This document shows, in pieces, positions 1 to 6,938 of a stretch of DNA of 8,645 nucleotides (positions are counted from its first letter, which is position 1; each line of letters begins with the position of its first letter). This DNA comes from Ruthenibacterium lactatiformans (GTDB taxonomy: Bacteria > Bacillota > Clostridia > Oscillospirales > Ruminococcaceae), in assembly GCF_000949455.1 (NCBI RefSeq), contig NZ_JXXK01000061.1:1-8645 (forward strand), read 5' to 3'. Under the pieces are notes generated by a model. That model was not told the DNA's origin. It saw nothing but the letters and a program-made list of their open reading frames with translations, and did no database searches. Made by a program: the position numbers and the translations under genes.

Positions 1-1
1 G

Positions 2-109
2 GCGGCTGTAAAGCCTGTGGAGCCGCCGCGCCCTGCTCAGCCCGCGCCCAAGGCGGCTCCGTTCGTGTTCGATTTCGACGATGCGCCTGTGGAGCGTCCC
101 GCATCCCGG
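2..109 (+). repeat. 36-residue coding repeat, copy 1
   Basis: This is the first copy of a direct repeat inside the VanY-like gene, beginning at the window edge. It encodes AAVKP at its start and ends with KAAPFVFDFDDAPVERPASR. Copy 2 lies exactly 285 bases downstream with no gaps, and 32 of 36 residues are identical by my hand alignment. Many of the DNA differences are at synonymous third positions, so the peptide appears to be conserved. Further copies may lie upstream of the window. Confidence 0.85.
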
Positions 110-1873
110 ACGGCGGCGTCTGCAGTTCCTTCCGGAGAGGCCGCGTTCGATTTCGGAATTCTGGAAGAAAAGCCCGCCCGGCCCGCGCCGGCTTCTGCTG
201 CCGCGCCACTGGATGGCTACACGCCGCTGCCGCTGGATATTCTGGACGATGCAGAGCCTGTCGCCGCTGTGCCGCCCGCGGCTCCGGCGGCGGTAAAGCC
301 TGCGGAGCCGCCGCGCTCCGCGGAGCCTGTGCCCAAGGCGGCGCCTTTTGTATTTGATTTCGACGATGCGCCTGTGGAACGCCCTGCGTCCCGGCCTGGG
401 CAGCCGGGGTCCACGGCCAGTCCCTTGTATTCCGCGGCGGATGCGCCGACGGTGGCGTTTACGCCTGCCGCGCTGCAGGCGGACGCTCCCACGACGGCGT
501 TCACACCGGTGAAGTCGGATGCGCCCGCGCCTGCCGCGGCCCCGCAGCCCGCGCCGCCCAAAATGGCGGCCCAGCCGGCGCCCGCGGCCCGTGCCGCACG
601 TATGGCAAAGGAAAAAGACATCGGTGCGGCTGTATTCAGCGCTTTGGTGGCGGATGATGACGTGCCGCCCGCGCCGGCCGTTCCGCCTGCATCCGGCGGG
701 GAGGAGCTGCGTCCCTCGGGGTGGCCGGCGGCGACGCCGCGCCCTGCAAACGCCCCGCGCACGCCACGGCCTATCAACTGGCATGCGCCCGTATCCCCGA
801 CCCAGCGTCCTGCACCTGCGCCTGCCCGGCCTGCACCGCCGCCGGCGCAGGAGCCGCAGCCCCCGGCAGCGGAGACGCCGTTGGATTTTGATTTTGAGGG
901 CGCGCAGCCCTTTGACCTGTTCGACGATGTTCCGCAGAGCGGATACACCGCCCCGCAGGAAGCGGATCCGGCATTCCCGGACCTGTATGACCGGGACCCG
1001 GAGGAGGCAGAGCCTGCGCCCCGCGCTCCGCAGCGGCGTACCCGGACGGGCGGCGGTTCAGGTTCCGGCGGCGGCCGTCCGCCGCGCAGGAGTACCGGCA
1101 CGGCCCGGCGCGGAATACCGAACAAAACGATTTTTGCCTGGGCGGGCATCGTGCTCATCGCGCTGCTCATCATCCTTTACTTTGTGTTCTTTGGCGGGAA
1201 GGACGGAGACGTGGCGCCCGGGATCTCTGGCTCCGTACCGTCCAGCACATCCCAGCCGGCAGACAGCACGCCGCCGGACGCATCCTCCGCGGCCCCGGTG
1301 GAAACCATCCCGCGGGACGAGTGGTATATGGTGCTGGCCAACCGCAGCAGCGTGCTGCCCGGTGATTTCACGGTGGCCGAGACGGCGACCGTGGGAGAGG
1401 CTGTAATAGACGCGCGCATCGCGGAGGCTCTGCGGCAGATGGTGAACGATGCGGCCGCCACCGGCGTCAAACTGAAGCCCACCAACGGCTACCGCAGCAT
1501 CGCGCGCCAGCAGGAGCTTTGGGACGCCCGTGTCAAAACCCTGATGGAGGGCGGCCTTTCCCAGGCGGATGCAGAGACAAAGGCCATCGACTACACCTCT
1601 GCGCCCGGTACGTCGGACCACAATACGGGCCTGGGCTTGGACATCGTTTCGGAAGACCACCCGGCAAAGGACGCGGGCTTCGCGGAGACAGCAGCGGCCC
1701 AGTGGCTGGCCGAGCATGCGGCGGATTACGGCTTTATTCTGCGTTATCCGTCGGACAAGACCGAGGCGACAGGCATGGATTACGAGCCCTGGCATTACCG
1801 TTATGTTGGTTCCGAGCAGGCGCATAAAATCAAGGAAAGCGGCTTGTGCCTTGAGGAATATCTGGCACAGTAA
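2..1873 (+). CDS. Membrane-anchored M15B (VanY-like) D-Ala-D-Ala carboxypeptidase with long Pro/Ala-rich N-terminal region; 5' partial
   Basis: The frame is open from the window edge. The GTG at 17 is almost certainly an internal valine, because the residues before it (AAVKP) are matched in the second repeat copy at 287, so the true start is upstream. In order: a Pro/Ala-rich, probably disordered region to about 1020; an Arg/Gly-rich stretch at about 1030-1120; one hydrophobic helix at 1130-1192; a Ser/Pro linker; and an M15B peptidase domain from about 1322. Visible motifs are GYRS (1487-1498), SDHNTGLGLD with zinc-ligand His (1619) and Asp (1640), and EPWHYRYVG with the catalytic Glu (1784) and third ligand His (1793). 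This is a complete VanY/M15B active site. The family trims the terminal D-Ala from peptidoglycan stem peptides. The basic stretch before the helix predicts N-inside topology, placing the enzyme outside and the Pro/Ala region in the cytosol. No van-type ligase or sensor genes are near, so a housekeeping wall role is likelier than glycopeptide resistance. Fold assignment is firm; the substrate is inferred. Confidence 0.88.
   Translation, partial: AAVKPVEPPRPAQPAPKAAPFVFDFDDAPVERPASRTAASAVPSGEAAFDFGILEEKPARPAPASAAAPLDGYTPLPLDILDDAEPVAAVPPAAPAAVKPAEPPRSAEPVPKAAPFVFDFDDAPVERPASRPGQPGSTASPLYSAADAPTVAFTPAALQADAPTTAFTPVKSDAPAPAAAPQPAPPKMAAQPAPAARAARMAKEKDIGAAVFSALVADDDVPPAPAVPPASGGEELRPSGWPAATPRPANAPRTPRPINWHAPVSPTQRPAPAPARPAPPPAQEPQPPAAETPLDFDFEGAQPFDLFDDVPQSGYTAPQEADPAFPDLYDRDPEEAEPAPRAPQRRTRTGGGSGSGGGRPPRRSTGTARRGIPNKTIFAWAGIVLIALLIILYFVFFGGKDGDVAPGISGSVPSSTSQPADSTPPDASSAAPVETIPRDEWYMVLANRSSVLPGDFTVAETATVGEAVIDARIAEALRQMVNDAAATGVKLKPTNGYRSIARQQELWDARVKTLMEGGLSQADAETKAIDYTSAPGTSDHNTGLGLDIVSEDHPAKDAGFAETAAAQWLAEHAADYGFILRYPSDKTEATGMDYEPWHYRYVGSEQAHKIKESGLCLEEYLAQ
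287..394 (+). repeat. 36-residue coding repeat, copy 2
   Basis: This is the second copy of the 36-residue unit, offset by 285 bases (95 codons) from copy 1. It shares the invariant 20-residue block KAAPFVFDFDDAPVERPASR. The 95-codon spacing suggests duplication of a longer segment whose remainder (including FDFGILEE and PLDILDD) has diverged or was not duplicated in this window. Confidence 0.85.
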
Positions 1874-1894
1874 AGCAGAAACGGAAACGTTGTG

Positions 1895-1927
1895 GCCCGC
1901 CCCGCGGAAATGCGGGGCGGGCTTTTT
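1895..1927 (+). terminator. Intrinsic terminator of the VanY-like gene
   Basis: A perfect 11-bp stem (GCCCGCCCCGC at 1895-1905 with GCGGGGCGGGC at 1912-1922) closes a 6-base loop and is followed by five T residues. It lies 21 bases after the TAA stop and separates this gene from the efflux operon. Confidence 0.93.
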
Positions 1928-1984
1928 GTGCCTGCACAGGGTATGAATAAAATGTAAAATCCGCGGCGGCGGCGCGGCGCGGGG

Positions 1985-2012
1985 TTGAAATCGTGCCCGC
2001 GTGTGCTATACT
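1985..2012 (+). promoter_or_regulatory. Promoter of the RND pump-TetR operon
   Basis: The -35 TTGAAA (1985-1990) and -10 TATACT (2007-2012) are 16 bp apart. A TG one base before the -10 (2004-2005) makes it an extended -10 element. The expected transcription start is about 2018-2020, which coincides with the left edge of the palindrome at 2020-2043. The match to a sigma-A promoter is good; the start point is inferred from spacing. Confidence 0.8.
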
Positions 2013-2019
2013 GAAAAAG

Positions 2020-2043
2020 TTCCGACCGACCGGTCGGTCGGAA
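2020..2043 (+). promoter_or_regulatory. 24-bp perfect palindrome, probable TetR-family operator
   Basis: Both halves read TTCCGACCGACC toward the centre (on opposite strands) with no spacer or mismatch. Each half contains two overlapping CCGACC-type units, giving a GACC/GGTC character like that of several known TetR-family operators. It sits immediately downstream of the -10, over the expected +1, where a bound repressor would block initiation. The TetR-family gene at 6191 in the same transcription unit is the obvious candidate ligand, which would make the operon autoregulated. A hairpin role in the mRNA leader is possible, but no T-run follows, so it is not a terminator. Confidence 0.82.
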
Positions 2044-2103
2044 TTCGTCCCTGCCGGGGAGCAGGAGGAGAATCCGCGTCCGCGCGTATTTTGGAGGGAA
2101 GAC

Positions 2104-5100
2104 ATGCTTCCGCAATTCAGTGTAAGAAAACCCTATACCGTGCTGGTGGCGGTAGTGCTGGTGCTTGTGCTGGGCGTTATCTCGTTTACGGGCATGACGA
2201 CAGACCTTTTGCCGGCCATGGAGCTGCCGTATGTCGTGGTAATGACAACGTATCCCGGCGCAAGCCCGGAGAAAATCGAAACAACGGTGACAAAGCCGTT
2301 GGAAGCGGTGCTGGGGACGACGGGCGGCATTAAGAACGTCAGCTCGGTTTCCAGCGAAAACGCCAGCATCGTTATCCTGGAATTTGAACAGGGAACGAAC
2401 ATGGATTCCGCTATGATCGAGCTTTCGTCCAATGTGGACCTCGTTTCGGGCCAGATGGACGATGCAGTGGGGACCCCCATGCTGATGAAGATCAGCCCTG
2501 ATATGCTGCCCGTGATGGTGGCCAGCGTGGATATGGACGGCATGGACGTGAAAGAGATATCCGCCTTTGCGGACGAAACCGTTATGCCGGCCTTTGAGCG
2601 CATCGACGGCGTTGCGAGCGTAGATGCCACAGGCCTTGTGGAGCAGCAGGTGACCGTAACGCTCGACCAGGTGAAGATCGACGCGCTGAACGATAAGGTC
2701 CTTGCCGGCGTGGATTCCGGTCTGGCGGACGCACAGCGCGAGCTGCGTGAGGGACAGGCCAAGGTGGCGGACGGCAAGGCGAAGCTGGCCGAGGGCGAAG
2801 CCGCGCTGGAAAGCCAAAAAGGCTCTGCGCTGGACAAGCTGGCCCAGGGCAGCGCCCAGGTGGACGGCGCCTCCGCCACGCTTTCCGCGCTGCTGAGCGA
2901 GGAGACCACGCTTACAGCCAACCAGAAGGCGTTCGAGGCCGAAAGAGACGGCTATACCCAGGCAAAGCAGGGGTATGAAGGCATCAATACGGCTCTGGCG
3001 GGGGCGCGGGACACCGCTCGTCAGGCTGCTGCGGCTGCTGCGAAGCAGGGAGTGCTGGACAGCGTGAACGCCCTGCTGGCACAGATGGGCCGGCCCGCTG
3101 TGGGCACTTATGAGGAAGCCGCCGCCGTTTACGCGCAACTCCAGCAGACTCAGCCGGGCCTGCCTGCCCTGCCGGACCCTGCGGTGGTGGGAGAACAGGC
3201 CGCCGCCGCCGTTCCAGCCAACGTGGACGCGCTTCTGGCTCTGGACGACGCGTCTTTTGAAGCCTTCAAGGCGCAGGCGGGCGCACTGCCCGGCGGCGAA
3301 CAGCTTGCCGCGCTGACAAAGGAAAGCCTGACGCAGCTGCGCGATGCGGCGTTGAGGGCGGACACGCGTCTGCCCGAGGTGGAGGCGGAGCTTTCCAACA
3401 TTACCACGCGCCTCGCTGTAATTTCCGGCATGAAGCCTGCGCTGGAGGAAAACCTGAAAAAGGCACAGGATGCCTATGCCGAGCTGGAAAAGGGCAAGAT
3501 GACGGCGGTAAACGAGCTCACTAGGGGTGAAGTGACGCTGAGTACCACAAAAACACAGCTGGAAGATGCGGAACAGAAGCTTGCGGACGCGCAGGAGCAG
3601 TTCGATCAGGCGCGGGATGCGGCCTATAAAAAGGCCGATCTGTCCGGCATGCTGACGGCGGACATGCTGGGCAACATCCTGATGGCCCAGAACTTCAACA
3701 TGCCCGCGGGCTATATCACCGAAGGTGAGGAGCAGTATCTTGTCAAGGTGGGCGAGGAGTACGCCTCTCTGGAGGAGCTGGAAAACACGCTGCTGATGCA
3801 CATGGATGTGGACGGCGTGGGCGATGTGCGCCTGTCCGATGTGGCGGATATCGCTCTGACGGACAACGCGGGCGAAAGCTATGCCAAGGTGAACGGCAAC
3901 GACGGCGTGGTGCTGTCGTTCCAGAAGCAGAGCACGGCGTCCACGGCCACGGTGAGCCAGCGCATCAACAGCGCCATCGCACAGCTGCAGGAGCAGAACC
4001 CGGGCCTGCACATCACGCCGCTGATGGATCAGGGCGACTACATCGACATGGTGGTGGGCAGCGTCCTTTCCAATCTGCTGTGGGGCGGCCTGCTGGCCAT
4101 CATCGTGCTGATCTTTTTCCTCAAGGACGCAAAGCCCACATTTATTGTGGCGTGCAGCATCCCGTTCAGCCTGATGTGTGCCATCACGCTGATGTATTTC
4201 ACAGATGTGACGCTGAACATCATCTCGCTGTCGGGCCTTGCGCTGGGCGTGGGCATGCTGGTGGACAACAGCATTGTTGTCATCGAAAATATTTATCGTC
4301 TGCGTTCTCTGGGCGTGCCTGCCTCCAAGGCGGCCATCCAGGGGGCGAAGCAGGTGTCCGGCGCTATTTTTGCCTCCACGCTCACCACCATATGTGTGTT
4401 CCTGCCCATTGTGTTCACGCAGGGCATTTCCCGCGAGCTGTTCACGGATATGGGCCTGACCATTGCCTATTCGCTGCTGGCCAGCCTGGTGGTAGCCCTG
4501 ACGCTGGTGCCCGCCATGGGTGCCGCCGTGCTGAAAAACACCAAAGAGAAAAGCCACAGGTGGTTCGACGCCTTTGTGGAGGGATACCAGAGGCTGCTGG
4601 GTTGGGCGCTGCGGCACAAAGCGCCGGTGCTGTCGGGCGTGACGGCGCTGCTGGCCATCAGCATTTTCCTGACAACGCAGATGGGCACAGCCTTCATCCC
4701 GGCGATGGACAGCCCGCAGATGTCGGCCACACTGACGATGCCCAGGGGCGCGGCGCAGCAGGATGCCTATGCCATGGCGGATACCGTCATGGAGCGCATC
4801 GCGGCCGTGGATGGTGTGGAGACCGTAGGCGCGATGTCCGGCGGCAGCGGTATGTCCTCGATGATGGGCGGCTCGTCCTCCGGCGGCAGCATCACTTATT
4901 ATATCCTGCTGTCTGACGACCGCACCGCCACCAATGCCGACGTTTCCGCTGCCATTGAAGCGCAGGTGGCGGACCTGGACTGCACCGTGGAGGTGCAGGA
5001 ATCCACGATGGATATGTCCGCTCTGGGCGGCAGCGGTGTGGAGCTTGTCATCACCGGGCGCGGCCTGGACGAAATGAACGCCATCGCGGATGACCTGCGC

Positions 5101-6177
5101 GGTATTCTGCGCAGTACAGAAGGCCTTGTGGATATCTCGGAAAATTCGGTCACGGGAAACCCGGAGACACGCATCACAGTGGACAAATACAAAGCGATGC
5201 AGCACGGGCTGACCGTGGCGCAGATATACAGTGAGCTTGCCGCCGAGCTGAAGGCCGAGAACACGGCCACCACGCTGACGCTGGACGGCACGGATACGCC
5301 CGTGGTCGTGGTGAAGCCGGCAGGACAGGCGCCCACGCGGGGCAACATCATGGATCACGCGTTCACGGTGACGAACGCGGAGGGCGAGGAGGAGACCGTC
5401 CGTCTGTACGACATCGCGGCAAAGCAGGAGACCGACAGCGTTTCCTCCATCAACCGGGAAAACGGCGCGCGCACCATGAGCGTGAGCGCGGGCGTGGACG
5501 CCCGGCACAACATCGGCCTCGTGAGCCGCGAGCTGGAAAAAAAGCTTGCGGATTACGAGCTGCCCGAAGGCTATACCGTTGAGATCGCGGGCGAAAATGA
5601 AACCATCAACAGCGCCATGACGGACCTTGTCAAAATGATCGCGCTGGCTGTTGTGTTCATTTATCTCATCATGGTGGCTCAATTCCAAAGCCTGATGAGC
5701 CCGTTTATCGTGATGTTCACGATCCCGCTGGCATTTACGGGCGGCCTGCTTGCGCTGTGGCTCACAGGCAGCGAGCTTTCCATCATTGCTATGCTGGGCT
5801 TCCTTGTTCTGGCGGGCGTGGTGGTAAACAACGGAATCGTGTTCGTAGACAACATCAACCAGCTGCGGCTGGCGGGCATGGACCGCACGGAGGCCATTCT
5901 GGAAACGGGCCGCACGCGCATCCGCCCGGTGCTGATGACCGCGCTCACCACCATTTTGGCCATGTCCACGATGGCGCTTGGCATTGGCGACGGCGCGGAG
6001 ATGACACAGCCCATGGCCATCGTTACCATCGGCGGCCTCACGTACGCCACGCTGCTGACGCTGCTGGTCGTGCCCGTACTGTATGATATCTTCCGCAAAA
6101 AGCCGCTGTATGACCCGGAACTGGACGATGCGGCGGCAGACGCGGCGAAGGAACTGCCGCAGCCCGCGGCAGGCTGA
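2104..6177 (+). CDS. RND-superfamily efflux permease with coiled-coil insertion in the porter domain
   Basis: This is a 1357-residue inner-membrane exporter, longer than the usual 1000-1060. The ATG at 2104 is chosen because GGAGG (2093-2097) precedes it by 6 bases. The in-frame GTG at 1993 lies upstream of the predicted transcription start. In residues from M1: TM1 about 11-30; first porter domain with the typical motif MELPYVVVMTTYPGASPEKIE; an insertion at about 206-511 with heptad-like helices at 206-250 and 446-511; porter resumption at 513; TM2-7 about 658-860; second porter domain; TM8-12 about 1180-1330. The TM4 motif GMLVDNSIVVIENI has one Asp (D721), then N722 where AcrB has a second Asp. 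TM10 reads VVNNGIVFVDN, with Asn (1242) where AcrB has its essential Lys. Membership is certain; the substrate (drug, lipid, peptide or metal) cannot be told. No membrane-fusion adaptor or outer-membrane factor is in the window. It is co-transcribed with a TetR regulator. Confidence 0.93.
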   Translation: MLPQFSVRKPYTVLVAVVLVLVLGVISFTGMTTDLLPAMELPYVVVMTTYPGASPEKIETTVTKPLEAVLGTTGGIKNVSSVSSENASIVILEFEQGTNMDSAMIELSSNVDLVSGQMDDAVGTPMLMKISPDMLPVMVASVDMDGMDVKEISAFADETVMPAFERIDGVASVDATGLVEQQVTVTLDQVKIDALNDKVLAGVDSGLADAQRELREGQAKVADGKAKLAEGEAALESQKGSALDKLAQGSAQVDGASATLSALLSEETTLTANQKAFEAERDGYTQAKQGYEGINTALAGARDTARQAAAAAAKQGVLDSVNALLAQMGRPAVGTYEEAAAVYAQLQQTQPGLPALPDPAVVGEQAAAAVPANVDALLALDDASFEAFKAQAGALPGGEQLAALTKESLTQLRDAALRADTRLPEVEAELSNITTRLAVISGMKPALEENLKKAQDAYAELEKGKMTAVNELTRGEVTLSTTKTQLEDAEQKLADAQEQFDQARDAAYKKADLSGMLTADMLGNILMAQNFNMPAGYITEGEEQYLVKVGEEYASLEELENTLLMHMDVDGVGDVRLSDVADIALTDNAGESYAKVNGNDGVVLSFQKQSTASTATVSQRINSAIAQLQEQNPGLHITPLMDQGDYIDMVVGSVLSNLLWGGLLAIIVLIFFLKDAKPTFIVACSIPFSLMCAITLMYFTDVTLNIISLSGLALGVGMLVDNSIVVIENIYRLRSLGVPASKAAIQGAKQVSGAIFASTLTTICVFLPIVFTQGISRELFTDMGLTIAYSLLASLVVALTLVPAMGAAVLKNTKEKSHRWFDAFVEGYQRLLGWALRHKAPVLSGVTALLAISIFLTTQMGTAFIPAMDSPQMSATLTMPRGAAQQDAYAMADTVMERIAAVDGVETVGAMSGGSGMSSMMGGSSSGGSITYYILLSDDRTATNADVSAAIEAQVADLDCTVEVQESTMDMSALGGSGVELVITGRGLDEMNAIADDLRGILRSTEGLVDISENSVTGNPETRITVDKYKAMQHGLTVAQIYSELAAELKAENTATTLTLDGTDTPVVVVKPAGQAPTRGNIMDHAFTVTNAEGEEETVRLYDIAAKQETDSVSSINRENGARTMSVSAGVDARHNIGLVSRELEKKLADYELPEGYTVEIAGENETINSAMTDLVKMIALAVVFIYLIMVAQFQSLMSPFIVMFTIPLAFTGGLLALWLTGSELSIIAMLGFLVLAGVVVNNGIVFVDNINQLRLAGMDRTEAILETGRTRIRPVLMTALTTILAMSTMALGIGDGAEMTQPMAIVTIGGLTYATLLTLLVVPVLYDIFRKKPLYDPELDDAAADAAKELPQPAAG

Positions 6178-6183
6178 GGAGGG
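6177..6183 (+). promoter_or_regulatory. Ribosome binding site of the TetR gene, overlapping the pump stop codon
   Basis: AGGAGGG begins on the last base of the pump's TGA stop and lies 7 bases before the ATG at 6191. The overlap supports translational coupling and fixes the regulator's start. It excludes the longer in-frame reading from 6083, which would run through the pump gene's 3' end. Confidence 0.8.
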
Positions 6184-6190
6184 ATTCGTT

Positions 6191-6781
6191 ATGGCGAAAA
6201 ACGCGGAAAAGGAGACCGCTCTGTACGAGGCGGTGTTCCGGCTGCTGGCCCGGGGCGAAAAAATGTACAGCGTAACGGTGCAGCAGATCGCGGAGGAGGC
6301 CGGCATCGGAAAGGGAACGGTATATGAATATTTCACCTCGCGGGAGGAAATCATATCAAAAGCGATGGCCTACCGCCTTCGCGGGGAGGCGGACGCGCTC
6401 TCCGAGCGGGTAGACAAAGCGGAAGGCTTTGAGCAGAAACTGGACACACTGCTGTGCTTTGCGCGGGATTCCGTACAGGCGCAGGCCTCCGGCATGAAGG
6501 TGCTGTTCGCCAGTGCGCGCACGCTGGAATCTCCCGAGGCCGTGTGCCGCCACATTGGAGATGCACAGGTGGTGGAGCAGCTTCGCGCAATGATCGCGTG
6601 CATTGTGGAGAGCGGTGTGCGGGAAGGGCTGCTGCGCCAACCGCCCAGTGAAGCGTATGCGCTGATGGCGCTTGCGGGCGCGGTGTTCGGGTATGCCAAT
6701 TTGCAGCATATTCTGCCGGGCCAGGATGACGCCGCGCTGCGGGAGGACGCCAGACAAATGGTGCGCCGTGCGCTGTCATAG
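6191..6781 (+). CDS. TetR/AcrR-family transcriptional regulator
   Basis: The protein is 196 residues, a normal length for the family. The N-terminal helix-turn-helix spans about residues 27-55: VTVQQIAEEAGIGKGTVYEY, then F48 and REEII, the classic TetR signature with the GIGKGTVYEYF recognition-helix region. Residues about 60-196 form the variable helical ligand-binding and dimerisation domain. The start follows a strong Shine-Dalgarno sequence, 13 bases after the pump's stop. As the second gene of the operon and with a perfect palindrome at the operon promoter (2020-2043), it is inferred to repress the pump and itself until an inducer binds. The inducer is probably a pump substrate. Family assignment is secure; the operator pairing and ligand are inference. 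Confidence 0.94.
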   Translation: MAKNAEKETALYEAVFRLLARGEKMYSVTVQQIAEEAGIGKGTVYEYFTSREEIISKAMAYRLRGEADALSERVDKAEGFEQKLDTLLCFARDSVQAQASGMKVLFASARTLESPEAVCRHIGDAQVVEQLRAMIACIVESGVREGLLRQPPSEAYALMALAGAVFGYANLQHILPGQDDAALREDARQMVRRALS

Positions 6782-6885
6782 CGAAAAGCATGGTGCAAGA
6801 TCCTGCGGAAAACAAACAATTTAGCCAAAGAAACAAACAGATACCTGTGCAGCTTGTACAATGCTCCGAAATCAGGACGGGCAGA

Positions 6886-6914
6886 TTGAATTTTTTGACT
6901 TATTATGGTATAAT
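6886..6914 (+). promoter_or_regulatory. Strong promoter of the ricin-fold/H1-tail gene
   Basis: The -35 TTGAAT (6886-6891) and a perfect -10 TATAAT (6909-6914) are exactly 17 bp apart. A TG (6906-6907) one base upstream of the -10 gives an extended -10 element. The surrounding 6782-6938 gap is visibly AT-richer than the genes. Initiation near 6921 leaves a leader of only about 18 bases, starting at the ribosome binding site. This arrangement fits strong constitutive expression. Confidence 0.85.
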
Positions 6915-6923
6915 TTCCCAAAA

Positions 6924-6928
6924 GGGGG
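6924..6928 (+). promoter_or_regulatory. Ribosome binding site deciding the ATG at 6939
   Basis: A run of five G (within AAAGGGGG) lies 10 bases before ATG 6939. The alternative in-frame ATG at 6861 lies upstream of the promoter, so it cannot be the start of the transcript made from it. Confidence 0.65.
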
Positions 6929-6938
6929 TTGCTTTGAG

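Noticed and set aside
217..1173. A 318-codon minus-strand frame of Gly/Ala/Ser-rich protein.
   Set aside because: It is the complement of the Pro/Ala-rich coding region, where antisense stops are rare. It has no initiation signals or domain.
1322..1873. A vancomycin-resistance locus.
   Set aside because: A VanY-like domain alone is common in wall metabolism. No VanH/A/X or two-component genes are present.
1993..2103. Extended start (GTG 1993) for the RND permease.
   Set aside because: It lies inside the promoter spacer, upstream of the likely transcription start, and would translate the operator. ATG 2104 has a well-spaced ribosome binding site and begins the usual RND N-terminus.
1801..6354. 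A 1517-codon open frame on the minus strand across the whole pump gene.
   Set aside because: It is rich in His, Arg, Gln and Gly with no recognisable domain, and mirrors the codon bias of the + strand RND gene. It also crosses the strong terminator and promoter region. It is a high-GC shadow frame.
6782..6880. A terminator after the TetR gene.
   Set aside because: No GC stem followed by T run is visible. Readthrough into the next gene is possible, although that gene has its own promoter.
6895..6914. TTGACT at 6895-6900 as the -35 of the ricin gene promoter.
   Set aside because: Only 8 bases separate it from TATAAT. TTGAAT at 6886 gives the correct 17-bp spacing.
6861..6938. Extended N-terminus (ATG 6861) for the ricin-fold protein.
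   Set aside because: It lies upstream of and across the TATAAT promoter, and the extra residues have no conserved character.
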